Below are positions 37,715 through 51,602 of a DNA stretch of 64,000 nt, in pieces. Origin of the DNA: Crambe crambe. Its lineage: Eukaryota; Porifera; Demospongiae; Poecilosclerida; Crambeidae. Under the pieces are notes generated by a model. That model saw nothing but the letters and a program-made list of their open reading frames with translations. It had not been told where the DNA came from and ran no database searches. The stretch's first letter is position 1. Every line of letters begins with the position of its first letter. The DNA lies in the NCBI GenBank assembly GCA_963924555.1, contig OZ004587.1, forward strand, positions 7,456,075 to 7,520,074. The letters are read 5' to 3'. A program made the position numbers and the translations under genes.

Positions 37715-40700
37715 ATGGCTGTGCGAGATGCTGAAGTAAACTTGAGCGAGATAGTGAGTGGTGACATATCTGCAGGTAAGTGGAATACGTTACAGGTATC
37801 AAATACAAGCCAGTAAGTCTGTATAGGAAAGAACAGGGTCGGCTAAATGTTAGGGACGGTTAAAATAAGTTATTGAGTATGACACACCTTCTAAATTATG
37901 TTCCCAGAGGGTAATGACATCACACAAACTACTGGAACTGTTACGACAACAAAAAGGAAACGTCCAGAGCCTCGTGACCCCAATGCCCCCAAGCGACCCT
38001 GCTCCGCCTACATCTATTTCAGTACGGAAATGAGACCGAAACTGAGGGAGGAGAATCCTGATATGAGCATGTCGGAGAGGTCAAAGCACATTGGGAAATT
38101 GTGGGCGACGCTCGACTCAGAGAAAAAAAAGGTTCGTGCTTTCATTACAGGTAGACCCTCTTGTAATGGATAAAGCAGTTGTCTTCACTCGTGGAAGGTA
38201 AAAATCAAAGCATTAGGGAAGTGTTACTACAATCTCTATCTCACTTTCCACATTGGTTGACAGGGCTGAGCTGATTAAAAAATTCTCTTATTTGGTGACC
38301 CTTGGCAGTAATTGCATGATGGGTAATGATCATATCAACCATGCCAGGGGCAATTGGGACAGGACTAATGTCCAGTCAAAATAGCAGTTTTGGTCTGTTG
38401 GTCTAACCCTATAGCAAGGTTTGTTTTTTTCCCCCAGGCATCTTAGGCCACTATGCCTTCCCCCTCTATGCCTTATTCTTACTACAAATTAATTGAGTTA
38501 ATATAGTTAAGCGGTGGCTATAGCTTCTCTCTCAGACTATACCAGGAGGCATGAAATTGTTGGGTTGCTTTCCTTCATGGTGATCATGGTCTCCTTGAGG
38601 AGAACCCCCTGAGTATTACTCAATTTCAATATCAACACACATACTCTCGATACAGCCTTACCAGGACTTGGCAGAGGCAGACAAACAGAGGTACATCCAG
38701 GAGTACATCGCCTACCAGGAGACAGACACCTACAAGGAGTTTATGAGGAACAAACACCCAGGCCTTAAGAAATCAAAACAGCAGGAAGAGAAAGAAGCCA
38801 GCTCTTCGAGTACTTCAAAGGCTCCAGAAAAGGTATTTGGAAGTTCTTAGAAACTGTATCTATAGTTAACTGTAGCTGTGAAACCATTAAAATGGGGAAT
38901 CTGTATGCCTCCTTCCTGGTACTAGGTGGTTGCTATGGACTGTAACCTTCAGGAAGTACTAATAGAGTGTTTATGTGCAAATAATAATTATCATTATGAC
39001 TACCCTGCCCTCCTCTCGCCTCTCTTGTTCCCCCTTCCCTCCCCCTCTCTCCCTTCCCCTCCCCTTCCTCTCCTCTCCCCTCTCCCCTTCTTCTCCCCTT
39101 CCTCTCCTCTCCCCTCCCCTCCCCTTCCTCCTCTTCCTTCCCTCCCCTTCCCCCTCACCTCCCCTCCCCTTCCTCTCCCCTCCCCTTCCCCTCCCCCTCC
39201 CCTTCCCCTCCCTTTCTCCTTCCCACCTCCTCCCCCAAGGCACCAGCCAAAATGCCAATTTCGTGTCAGCAGCAGTACATCCCGGGATCCAACATTCCCA
39301 TCTTCTCGGAACAGTTTCTTCAGCATAACAGAGGTGGGTATGATACACTGCATCATGGATGATCTCCCATATACGTACCTTGTATAACATTGTCCACATT
39401 TTTGCAAAAAGAATATGAATCACAAATATTAACCCACAAAATTAATCCTACTCTATGGTGGGCTACTTTTTAAGTACCGGATATATTTATTCACAGAGCT
39501 AGAGGTTAATTTGATTAACGACTTGGGTAGTCATACAGAGGAGTCCACTGTCCCTGAACTATATAAAGTTAATTTATTTTTTAAAAGTGCATCCAGAACT
39601 ATTACTGAGGCATTCTTGTAGCGATGTTCAATAAAATTGGTGGTCAAACTTTGTACCTTTGTGGGGAAGTCCATACGTAAGTGTATGTATCCATCGATAT
39701 TAACTTCCCATTGTGCTTGGAAACAGGAAGTGCTTAGAAGCAGGAAGTGATGGGTAATGTAGTGATAGAAAAAACAATTAAGTTCTTAACGATCTGACAA
39801 AGTGGGTGATCTTCATCTTGGAAACAGGAAGTTCCTGAAAACAGGAAGTGATGGTGTTTGTGCAGGGATGGGTAGTGTAGCATCAATTACATGAAATCAA
39901 TTTTCTGACTGATTGAATTTCATGCCCATATTTATCCAAACGCTTGACAAGGATCATCAAGATAATAAGCTTGATGAAGATGGTTGGAATTTCAACCAGG
40001 GGACACCCTGGAGTGGTGCATTACAACCCCCTAAGTGTAGAAACACTGAAGCTAAAACCTGTTATTAGCAGATGAAATAATGACATCATAGCTACTTAGG
40101 CCATTTACTATAAGCAATAACAGGACAAAATTGAAATCTCCAGGCAAAACTGGTTTGGCTGGCAATTTTCCTATCGGTCCACCGCTCTACTATTTTTGTT
40201 ATTATTGGCTCTGCCCCCTATGATAGTAATTTACCTGGCCACTTTCTTTGGAAAATGATAAGTGACCCAGCAGATATGGAAATAGCCTAGCAATATGTAT
40301 AGAATATTGATGTGTCTCTTCTCCTTGTGTTAGATTTGGAATCACAATTGCGAAAACTTCGTCAGACGAGTGCAAACCTCGAGGAAGAGAACGCTCTTCT
40401 TAGCAGACATGTCGAAAACATGAAAACAGCAATGGAGAAAATCCAGAACGAAGTCAAACGACAGGAAGAGAAGAACGACCGCCTTCAAAGCCACCTCACC
40501 ACTCTGCGAGAGGTTTTAGCCATCACATTCAAAGATATCCCCCTACCCGATTCCAATGAAATCCCAACACCAAATAACATCGATATCTACATGGACAAAC
40601 TACAGGACACAATCTCGAAAGAACCCGAAAAACATCCAGCGCTTATTGAAAAAGTGAGTGCCATTGCTAAACAATTGGAGAAGGTTTTAAAAGAGAAGAT

Positions 40701-40818
40701 GGCACATGATCAAACCCTCAGCTGCCTACTCGAAGGAGGAGGGGAAGATGAGGAAGCGGGGAGCGAGGCTGGGATCGAAGAGATTGCAGATGAGAGACAA
40801 GTTCCTGTGGTGACATGA
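37715..40818 (+). CDS. HMG20A: HMG20A/B-type HMG-box protein
   Basis: Exons 37715-37775, 37908-38131, 38656-38832, 39240-39333 and 40334-40818, phases matching, 346 aa (human HMG20A 347). A basic stretch KRKRPEPRDPNAPKRP leads into one HMG box (about residues 46-115; KRPCSAYIYFSTEMRPKL, then DKQRYIQEYIAYQ). IPIFSEQFLQHNR follows, the signature that precedes the coiled coil in HMG20 proteins. A coiled coil occupies about 188-250 and the end has LPDSNEIPTPNNIDIYMDKL. Human HMG20A and B act with the LSD1-CoREST co-repressor; that role is by homology. The A/B split is probably vertebrate, so the symbol is the nearest name. The intron before exon 39240 ends in a T/C-only stretch of about 230 bp. 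Confidence 0.93.
39007..39238 (+). repeat. Pyrimidine-only tract of about 230 bp before HMG20A exon 4
   Basis: Irregular CCCCT, CCCTT and CTCTC words with almost no purines, ending in CCCCCAAG, the acceptor. The poly-Ser/Pro and poly-Gly/Arg open frames here are artefacts. Confidence 0.95.
39334..40333. other. HMG20A intron 4
   Basis: No exon seen. Contains four copies of the word ACAGGAAGT(G/T) at 39720-39850 (gaaacaggaagtgcttagaa, aagcaggaagtgatgg, and so on), a short degenerate tandem repeat. Confidence 0.5.
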
Positions 40819-41411
40819 ATGTTAATGCTTTTATGTATACACAATTATTATCATAGTCACATGATTTTAAAAATTTTTCTTTCTTTTTTTTCAAAGTAAT
40901 TTTTGTTTTGCCCTCATCCTGGTATTTACACAGTCAGTTTAACAAAATGAACATTAAACACTATTCATCTTTTTCATAATAGTAGCTGTTATGAACGTTT
41001 CATGGTCTATGCACTTTGTTATATCAAAAGCATTTTTTTCCTTGATATACACACGCAAAAAAAATCAAATGAGGCACAGTGACGATTATAATATAAATAA
41101 AATAACTCATGAGATACATGAAGTAATTAATTATGGTGCAGATTTCAACGTTAATATTGATACCACAAATAGAGGGAAAGGAGTGAGAAAGAAATGAGAA
41201 ATGTATGTACCAAAAGATGAACACACGTTTTTTTTTTAGTAACTGCATGCAGCTTTAAAGGATATGCCACAGTGAATGGAAATGTTTCTCACTATGCATG
41301 GCTGAACATAAAGATGATCATCAAACAAACAAAAAAATAAAGATTACTATTCAGAACACAAAGCTGCTGCCTTTTTTTGTTTTCACAGAATTTTTACACT
41401 TAAAAAGTTAA
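40819..41411. other. Convergent 3' region, HMG20A and CDC42SE
   Basis: Contains an ATTAAA at 40953-40958 that may serve HMG20A. No gene. The short open frames on both strands at 40991-41248 are AT-rich shadows. Confidence 0.5.
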
Positions 41412-41487
41412 TTAGGACTTGATGAAGAATACGTACTTCTCTTTTTTGTAATCTTGTGCTATCTTCAATTTGTACTAGGACATCTAG

Positions 41488-41534
<47 letters not shown>

Positions 41535-44488
41535 GATGAGAGAGAGATCACGTAAAAGCAAAGAAAAATTTCACCCTGAATAGAAGCCTCAGAGAAATAA
41601 GTTAGAGTCAGATATACTCTAGAGACTCTCTTAAAACTCTTGGTTACTTCACTCTTTCCTATATGTACTTATTCCACAAGGACAACCCTCCGGTCATGCC
41701 AAAAGAAAGCTTACAGACAATAGTTGTATTGTGCCTAGGATTTGAATTAAGCACTGTCATAAATGGTTTGATAAGTGGGTGATGATTAGATACTTAGATA
41801 CACACGTATTATGTACCTGGTTATTTGAAATGGCTACTCCTGTCTGAGCCTCCCCATCCCCTTCGTAGCCACCTTTTGACTGCATTTGTGTCTGTACTGA
41901 ACCCAGCTATACAAGATACAAGAAAGGAAGGGCAGGGTAAAGCAAATATTCTATATGGAGCCCACTACAACATATTTTAAATGAAGCCCACCATAGCATA
42001 TCCTATATGGAACCCACCATGATATCAAAACAGATACCCAATATACACCTTCCATTTAATGCCCACTAGGTTGTTATTAGAGAGCCAATTTTAGCCAACA
42101 GAAAGTGGATGCCTTGTTTAGTGCACTTCGTCACTTGGCAACAACCCTAGCAATTATCTTGAGCACTAATGTTAGACTGTACGTAGATTGACTTACATCT
42201 GTGGTACCATAGTCACTACTTCCAATGTGCCCTGTGTGCTGTATAAAAAGACAAAAGATAGGAAAATAAGGCTTTTGATGATACATAGATTTTTTTGGGC
42301 CACTTGGGTTCATCATAACTCATGACTACTAGTGGCCACGGTCTGGAAATTTGGTGTAGACCACATGACAGAAGCTTGGAACCAATTCATCACCTAATTA
42401 AATTGACTGCTGGACACATAGGAACCATTAAATCATTCATAGTGACTGCTGGGATACATGGGAACTATTATTGGCATGCCTAGTAAGTACATTCATGAGA
42501 ACATACTTCACATACTGCAGGCACAGCCTATCCCTTTGATGTTTCTAAGGTGGTCCATCTACTACTTCAGAGGTGATCTCAATTCAGTGTGGGCACTTTG
42601 GGGTCTGCATCCTTTACTATTACTACCTTAATTAGTACGGAGGTGACCTCGCTATTGTGACCTTGGAAATTACTGTACAATGTTGTGGACACTTTGGGGA
42701 CTTCTAAGTATAGAGGTGTCCTCAATATAGAGGTTGAATGATACACTAAAGTACAGTGGAACCTCTCTATTGTGGACACTTTGGGACCTTGGAAATTGTC
42801 CTAAGTATAGAGGTGTCCTCAATACAGAGGTTGAATGATACACTGAAGTACAGTGGAACCTCTCTATTGTGGACACTTTGGGACCTTGGAAACTGTCCTT
42901 AGTATAGAGGTGTCCTCAATACATTACAGTGGATATGAAATGTTTTCAATATAAAAAGTCAGTTGAATATTTAACTCACTTGAAAATTTGTTGGTAACCC
43001 TATCAAGTCTTTATTGATTCTTCTTCTCGGCCGAGGCTACAGGGGAAAGAAAGAAGATAAAGATTTTGAAATCTCCCCAAAAGATACCAAGACCCCCATA
43101 CTATAAAAACTAACTTGAATCTACCTATATAAGGAGACGCCTCTAAAAGCTCAATTCCACAGGAGATAATCATGCCTTATATCCCAAATGCATAACATCA
43201 CTTCCATAACCACAAACACCACGTATCATCAGAGCCACACAAGCTAATACACAGCATGCAGGGAATTAAAAAATTTGCCACGAGATAATACAGACTTTGC
43301 ATAAACGGTTGACAGTGAAGCTGGCGTTGCTGTCTGCCAACATCCCACCCTGTACTCCTCAAATGGAGCAAACAAGCAGTTTCCCTAAGTAGCCTGTTCA
43401 CACCACACACACACAAGGTACCCTATTTGGAAAGTTAATCACATGTACTGAATGATGATGAAGTATGGATGCTTGGAAGAGGTAATTAAAGGTAATTGAC
43501 ACGGACAAATGCCCAGCAGCCCATTTTCCTGTTGCCCCTACCCTAGCCGAAGTCCTATATTTACCCTTTGCTGATACGAAAGAAGTAGAGATGGTCTAGT
43601 GCAAATTCACCATCAAATATTTGTGATGTTTGGGTCAATAAAATTGCGTAATGTTTGCAATAGAGCTGAAATCTGAAAGTGCCTTGTTTCCTTGTATAGA
43701 TATTTCATCCTTTCACCACGTACACACCACTAGCTTATCATTGTCTACTGCATTATATGATCATTGATAGTTAATGGATACTTTCTTGTCTGAATGATTG
43801 GGAACTTTAACACCACTCCAGAGCAAGAACTGGTAAAAAGTTTATTTGCATTCGCCTTGCCCCTTGATCATTCACTATAACTGCTATCATTTTCTCAATT
43901 CTTAACCAAATTTCAAATTTCAAACACCAGCAGAGAGAGTGGACAATCAGCTCTCTGTTGATGCATTAAACTAGGAATTTGGTTAAGAATTGAGAAAGTT
44001 ACAGCAGTTATAGTGAATGATCAAGGGGCAAGACAGACTTTAGTTTCACAACCAAATTTCAGTGTTTTTAAGTAAATGATAATCATAGGGTACTCTTGAC
44101 TGTACGGGGCAGATCAAATTGGATATCTTATTTCCAGCTCTGCTGCTCCATTTGGCATATAAGTAATCACTAACATTCCACTGTACACAGAGCTGTTACC
44201 ATTACTGGAGAACCTTCTCAGGGATGGAATAATAGATGTAGCTAGTGTTGAAATACATTTAAAGCAGTAATGATTACTTCATGGTGAAACCTCTCACTCA
44301 AAAAAGGATGAAATTGATACTATAAGTATAGGACGACCTCTGACACTTGTTGAGGGTCAATTACTGTGCACAAGTATAAAACAAGTATAGAGGAATGATT
44401 ATCATGGACTAAACGCTTGGTCCCAACTTGTCTGTCATTGAGTCATTTCATTATAACACTTAATCCACAAATCCACAAAAGGAGAAAG

Positions 44489-44533
<45 letters not shown>

Positions 44534-47500
44534 GGCTAGAAAATGTCCCCGTATGCATGTATTTCAAGCACCATAAGGATAGAAACCACTCTATAGATGT
44601 GCATTTCACCCCTGAAATGAGGACACCTCTCTAATCAGGACACTTTCTCAATGCAATACAGATTCAGCCTTGAAAATCACTTTTCTCATGGCTGCCAAAC
44701 GAATATACATTGGCAAGATTCATTATAATACACAAGGTATGCTGTACAGTAAGGGCTTGTTGAGTCATTCATTGCCAATCATGTGATGCAAGTAAGCAGG
44801 AAATTGCAACCACTGGTGCTAAAAACTTATCAGCACATCTCCAGGATAGCTTAACTGGTCATTATCACCAACAGGTCTACGCTAGGCCATTAAATTTACA
44901 TTTTAATTGGTGTAGATGAAAGTAAATATGAAGTTTATTCAGAGTGATCTCCCCTTCCACAGGGGGAGGGGTACAGGAAGAGGGAGGGGAAAGGGACTGA
45001 AAGGAGAACAGAAAGGGGAGGGGAAAGAAAGAAGGGGATAGGGATCCTATCAGCTTCCAACTGGAGTAATGCTGGCCTTTCATTATACTAGACATCGGGA
45101 GATGCTTATGGAGATTCATGTATTGGAGTGGGGATTATGACTATTAGCAGTATATTTATTAGCAGTCCACAAACATCCAATGATTATGCACAATGAAACA
45201 AACTCCAAATGGTGTCCCACCTTATCCCAAATGATGCCCACCATTCTATTGTTGACCTAGACCTTTCACAAATCACACTCTACACCTAATAAGGTCGCAA
45301 TTAGTAGAGTGCAAATGGCATTGTATATACACATCTAAAAATAGATTCTATTTATGGATCGCTAAGGCTCACTTCTATGTATGCAACAGCATACATCAGA
45401 CTTGTCTGCTGGATAAAGGACATCTCTCTGGACAGGTTCCTGATAATTACAAGGGGTTGGAATGAAGGGGGTTTCCCCCTCTGGGTATTAAAGAGAGTGA
45501 TGAAATCCCTTCTGTCTAGGATTTTGTTACAGTTACTGAACAGTGACCACTTCAAAAATTACTTGTGATACAGTTTCAGAGTATATTTGATACACAATAC
45601 ATGCACAGGCTTACTAATGAAGCATCATCTTAACCTCTACCCAAAAGAAAATGGTAGATTATCATACTGAAAATAAAGTGGACATGCACTTTTGGGAGAG
45701 TGCCACGAATGGATAATTTGAAATACACATTTATAATGGGACATGGAAGAGTGTCCAGGGAGTCCACACCCACTGTACACCCACTGTACAGTGAAATCTG
45801 TATTAAGAGACCACCCTATTCAGGGACCATAAGAGCACTTGGTTGTATCCACTTGTAACATTGGTTTTGACCACTGTAAAGAGACCACCTCCATTAAGAA
45901 ACCACCCTATTTAGAGACCACCTCTCTTTAAAGATCACTTGGCTATGTCCATTCATTTTGACCTGACCACCTCTATCAAGAGAGAGGTGGTCACTATATT
46001 CACATTCATGCTTTCCAGTATTTGAACTCATGCACTGTCACACACGACTTTTGCTCTGTCACACATGATTTTTGCTCAGCTGATATCTTTGGTTATGGTT
46101 TAGTGTTTAGGCAAGGCAATAAAGAAGACTGTGCGAATAAAAACAACCAGAAGCAAAATGTTTTTTTTTTTGTTATTGCTCCTGTACAACATAGTCAGGC
46201 AGTAGAGGGAAAAAGAGCCTGAGAGTGGTGGGGTCTTTATTACACAAACGAGGGGTCTTTTATAAAGAGATGGGTCTCCTAATTAGAGAAGCAGGACATA
46301 TAAGTCCCTGAACAAGTAAGGCAGAATAGCAACACAAGCACTAGAGCACATAACAAGCTGTCGCTGTGTATCAGCAGTTTTTGACTGGACGCTGAAGCAA
46401 AAAAATACAATAATTATCATAAACTGTAGTAGCCAAGACTCAAGTTGACAAGGGTTGAACAAGGAACTGCTGCCGTGCAACTGACAAAGAGGTTATAGTA
46501 CAACATCGCCATAAAAATTTAGTGCTTTAAAAGAAAGGAAGTCATTATGCTCTGGCCACAATAAGAGATGAAAGTCACCTGCTTCCAATCGTGGTAACAC
46601 TGTAGCATATGCTTCGACCATTCAAATCACACTGAAAGTCAATATACTGCTTGAAGGTACAATGGATAACTTGTGGAATTCCCCACTCTATTTTGACCTC
46701 TATACTGAGAAACACCTTGATCAGGTCCTCCACTATTACATTCCTATGAGGACTCCATTCAATAGAGAGAGTCCACTGTACTGTAACTTATCGAGGACAC
46801 CTTTAGTAGCTGTCAACAATTGAAAGGCTTCACTGTACTTTAGTGCACTATTCAACCTCACAGAACACACAAATGTCCACTAAACAGCACACTACACTCC
46901 CCCACCTTATTATATATTGAAGGTGATTCAAAGTAAACCATGGCAGAGAGAAGGTCCCAAACTCCTAGGCCACTTGTGTATAACAAGCGACACTACAGTA
47001 CTACATGGGAAGTTTGCGATAATTAGCGTTCTACTTCATTGTTACACCTTTGCTTTACACTATTGTGAACATGCAGGGCCAATTATTATCAGTTGACCTT
47101 TGCACTTATTTTTCTTCTTTCTATTGTAATGTCAAGAAATGCCACTGCCAAGCAGTTTGCCTGTACATTTGTCCTATAGTAATCAGTTTCGCTGTATTTA
47201 ACAAGACAATGAAAATAATTAACAGCGAAATTTTCCAAGTTTACTGTATATGGTAGCCTTGACATGCAACATAAGCATCTACAAACTACAACAGATGCTA
47301 CACATACTGACCTAAACTGTTGGTCAACTCTTTAACAAAAGCAGAAGATACAACATGGCCAAGGTCTGAATAAGGAGTATACATCTTCACTATTTGGCTG
47401 AGGTGATGATGGCTGTATGCCACCTGTTCTGAGAGTGGTTGAACAGTGCCAGAACATGTAACTAAACAGGGATTCCCTCACTTTATCATCTGATCCAATG

Positions 47501-48118
47501 GTAGGGCCACATAGCCTCTTACTAATGGGACCAGTGTCCTGATTAGAGATGTCCTAATTTATATTGCCATGGGAACAAGTGTCCTGATTAGAGGTGTCCT
47601 GATTAATACTGCATGCAACAGGCTACAAGTGTCCTGATTAATTCTGCATGCACAAGTGTCCTGATTATTGAGGTGTCCTGATTAATATTGTAATAGGACA
47701 CAGAAGTGTAGAGCTTCCAGTGTACTAACTTGACTCAATTATAGTCTCTCTCTCTCTCTCTCAGATGTGCAAGTTACTCATCCAAAGTCTATTATGCATG
47801 GTTGGTAGCTATTTTTAGGGGTTGGGGAATGCATTGCAGTCAAGGTTTCATACTAAGACCGAGACTAAAATTATTCGGCCCCACCCCTTTCATCAATATG
47901 CCCAATGATCAATTGGAGGAATTTAGGGCAATAAAGTCAGCAGGGAACTAGTAGTCCATTCCACATTGCCAGACTACTCACACAATGATTAACTGACCTC
48001 ACTATATCAACACCTTTGAACAGCAAATAAAAACTACAGCACAGAGAGGTGACTATAGCCAACTTACTGGAGGCTCTTCAGCACCTAGCCGTGACAAACA
48101 TGACCAAGAATCACCCAT
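41412..48118 (-). CDS. CDC42SE2: CDC42 small effector protein (CDC42SE/SPEC) with CRIB motif
   Basis: Too split to show as an open frame. Five coding exons: 48118-48068, 43036-42980, 42238-42197, 41906-41817 and 41474-41412, all phase 0, GT-AG, total 100 aa (human CDC42SE1/2 79-84). It starts MGDSWSCLSRLG. A basic run PRPRRRI follows, then a CRIB-type motif IGLPTNFQHTGHIG, nearly the human order IGEPxNFxHxxHxG. The tail has VQTQMQSKGGYEG, almost identical to human SPEC2 (QNQMQSKGGYGG). Human SPEC proteins bind GTP-loaded CDC42 at membranes, anchored by a pair of N-terminal cysteines; only one Cys (position 7) is seen here. The last exon (20 residues plus stop) has no human counterpart and is the weakest part. 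The first intron is about 5 kb. It is divergent from enolase. SE1 and SE2 are probably not separable here. Confidence 0.9.
41493..41541. repeat. (GA)n tract near the last CDC42SE acceptor
   Basis: On the sense strand CT repeats that end 18 bases before the acceptor of exon 41412-41474. Confidence 0.9.
42570..42930. repeat. Tandem repeat, 97-bp unit (CAGTGGAACCTCTCTATTGTGG)
   Basis: Two full units start at 42751 and 42848 with a more diverged unit before them. Each contains CAGTGGAACCTCTC, GGACACTTTGGGACC and AGTATAGAGGTGTCCTC. Inside a CDC42SE intron. Short minus-strand open frames here only repeat the unit. Confidence 0.85.
43037..48067. other. CDC42SE intron 1
   Basis: About 5 kb without a recognised exon on either strand. 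It holds the hairpin MITE at 43848-44036, a (GA)n tract at 44490-44531, dispersed GACCACCTCT repeats at 45790-45990, GTCCTGATTAGAG repeats at 44600-44645 and 47530-47700, and a short (CT)n at 47745-47762. Confidence 0.6.
43848..44036. mobile_element. Hairpin MITE, copy 3 (most complete)
   Basis: Arms of about 60-65 bp (left GCCTTGCCCCTTGATCATTC, right its inverse ending GAATGATCAAGGGGCAAG) around a GAGAGAGTGGA-containing centre. Best copy of the family also at 16862 and 21433. Confidence 0.8.
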
Positions 48119-48684
48119 CCTCTTCTTCCGTTATTACTTGACTGTATTTTCCGTATTCTCTCTCCCCGAACGCAAAAGTGGTTCTACTGCCACTCAAGCT
48201 CCTAATAGGTCTCCGACGGTCTTAAACTGATTGTTTTTTTCCTGCTGAAGAATAACTGTCTCAAAGGTAGGTATTCCCTTTTTTAAAAACTCCAAGAATG
48301 TCGCCCTTTCTCTCGCTAAACTATTGTAGCTCTAGTCAAGACAGCTATTCGCTGTCTCCTCTCTAAGTCTCTTACTTTTTTAGGCTCTAGAGTCTGCCAC
48401 ACGGAGTTAGTTCCATAGTTTGCTGGTTGGCAAAAGGACAGTGAACCACACCTGTCGACCTTCTATTAGTCCGTAATCTCGAGATTTACTAGCCCCATTC
48501 CCACCATTTTGGGTACAGAATCGCCAATTTTAAAAACGCGACCTTTTGCGCGCGCATTGCGCTGCACGTGATAAGCGCATGCTGCGCTCGCGCATGATCT
48601 CTAGCTAGCTCTAGCTCTAGCTATAATAGCCTTTTTGGTATAGCTGTAGTACAAGGCTTCTGATTTGACTCTCCAAGCGTAGCA
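48119..48684. promoter_or_regulatory. Shared upstream region of CDC42SE (-) and enolase (+)
   Basis: Head-to-head starts, 566 bases apart. A GC-rich CpG-containing block with repeated GCGC (48535-48600) lies about 90-150 bases before the enolase ATG. No clear TATA box. Confidence 0.5.
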
Positions 48685-50605
<1,921 letters not shown>

Positions 50606-51602
50606 ATCCTAACTGAGTGTGTACAATTGATCTATATAGTTAGACTTAGCTACTGTTCAAATATTTTTTTCTTTCAAGTTTCTGTTTTGCAGTTGTTTTG
50701 AATTGTGTTATCTATTACTGTACATAGTTAGTATTGAATCAAGAATGATTGATCTATTGTCTATCATACATATTCATTATTATTGCAGTGGAACCTCGAG
50801 TAAAGGACACTTTGGGATCAGCCACTTTGTCCTTTGTAGAGAGATTGTCCTTTCCTCAGAGGTTAAAAATGTACTAATGCTTTATGGGGAAGGGGCCCAA
50901 AAGAGCATCCTTTGTTAGGAGGTGGGAGGGTCCTTTATCGGAGGATCCACTGTATTATCAAGTCCACGAGTTTACTTTGTGACTGTATATTTGCATTTAT
51001 AACTGCACAATACATAAACCTGTCACCTCCACCCAAAAGACATGGAGGACTTGAAAGGATGCATAGGAAAGGAGAAGAGTCATAGGCCAGCCAAGTTATA
51101 GCAGGGTCTTCCCCTTCAATCCAATTTTCAAATTTAAAGGCTCACTTCTTGTGACTCCATAATATGCTCATGATAATGCAAGAAATAATAGAGGTGAAAG
51201 GTGAATACATCACCATAACAACAACAAAAAACAACAACAAACAAACAAAAAGTTTCAGAAGTAGTTATGGAATTTGCAATTGAGTAAGAGGGTCTATAAG
51301 AAAGGAGAAAAATTAACTAAAGTGAGGAAGTGAAACTGGAAAAAGGTTTTCTCTGGAGTTTACTTGGTTCACTGGCTCACTTTCTGTGCTCAAGATAATG
51401 TAAGTTCAACTCAAGATTGAGGTCTAGCCATCAAGTTATGAATCTCATTATGTGGTTGTGTCCTGTGTCAGGATTATCATAAACAACAATAAAAGGAAAC
51501 AAAAACAATAACAATAACAACAATAGGTGAAGAGTTTTCATATGAAAAGTCTAATAATATGCATGAGTGAGTTATTATGAGGCAGTCTCTTTGACTTCCC
51601 TA
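50606..51602. other. Convergent 3' region, enolase and CARD gene
   Basis: No gene. Contains the MITE at 50785-50955 and A-rich stretches with (caa)n at 51220-51250 and 51480-51530. Confidence 0.6.
50785..50955. mobile_element. MITE with CAGTGGAACCTC ends
   Basis: Left end CAGTGGAACCTCGAGTAAAGGAC, inner repeats GTCCTTTGTAGAGAG and GTCCTTTCCTCAGAGG, right end GTCCTTTATCGGAGGATCCACTG, an inverse of the left, followed by TA. Fragments of this family occur at 171, 1270, 14043, 25157, 31585, 34430-34515, 35476, 35690 and 42755. The ends resemble those of pogo/Tigger-type elements; that assignment is inference. Confidence 0.7.

Noticed and set aside
38926-39423. Open frames of up to 153 codons on both strands, rich in Pro/Ser/Leu or Gly/Arg
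   Set aside because: Readings of the pyrimidine tract before HMG20A exon 4.
41024-41248. Short hydrophobic open frame on the minus strand
   Set aside because: AT-rich 3' region between convergent genes; no start context or homology.
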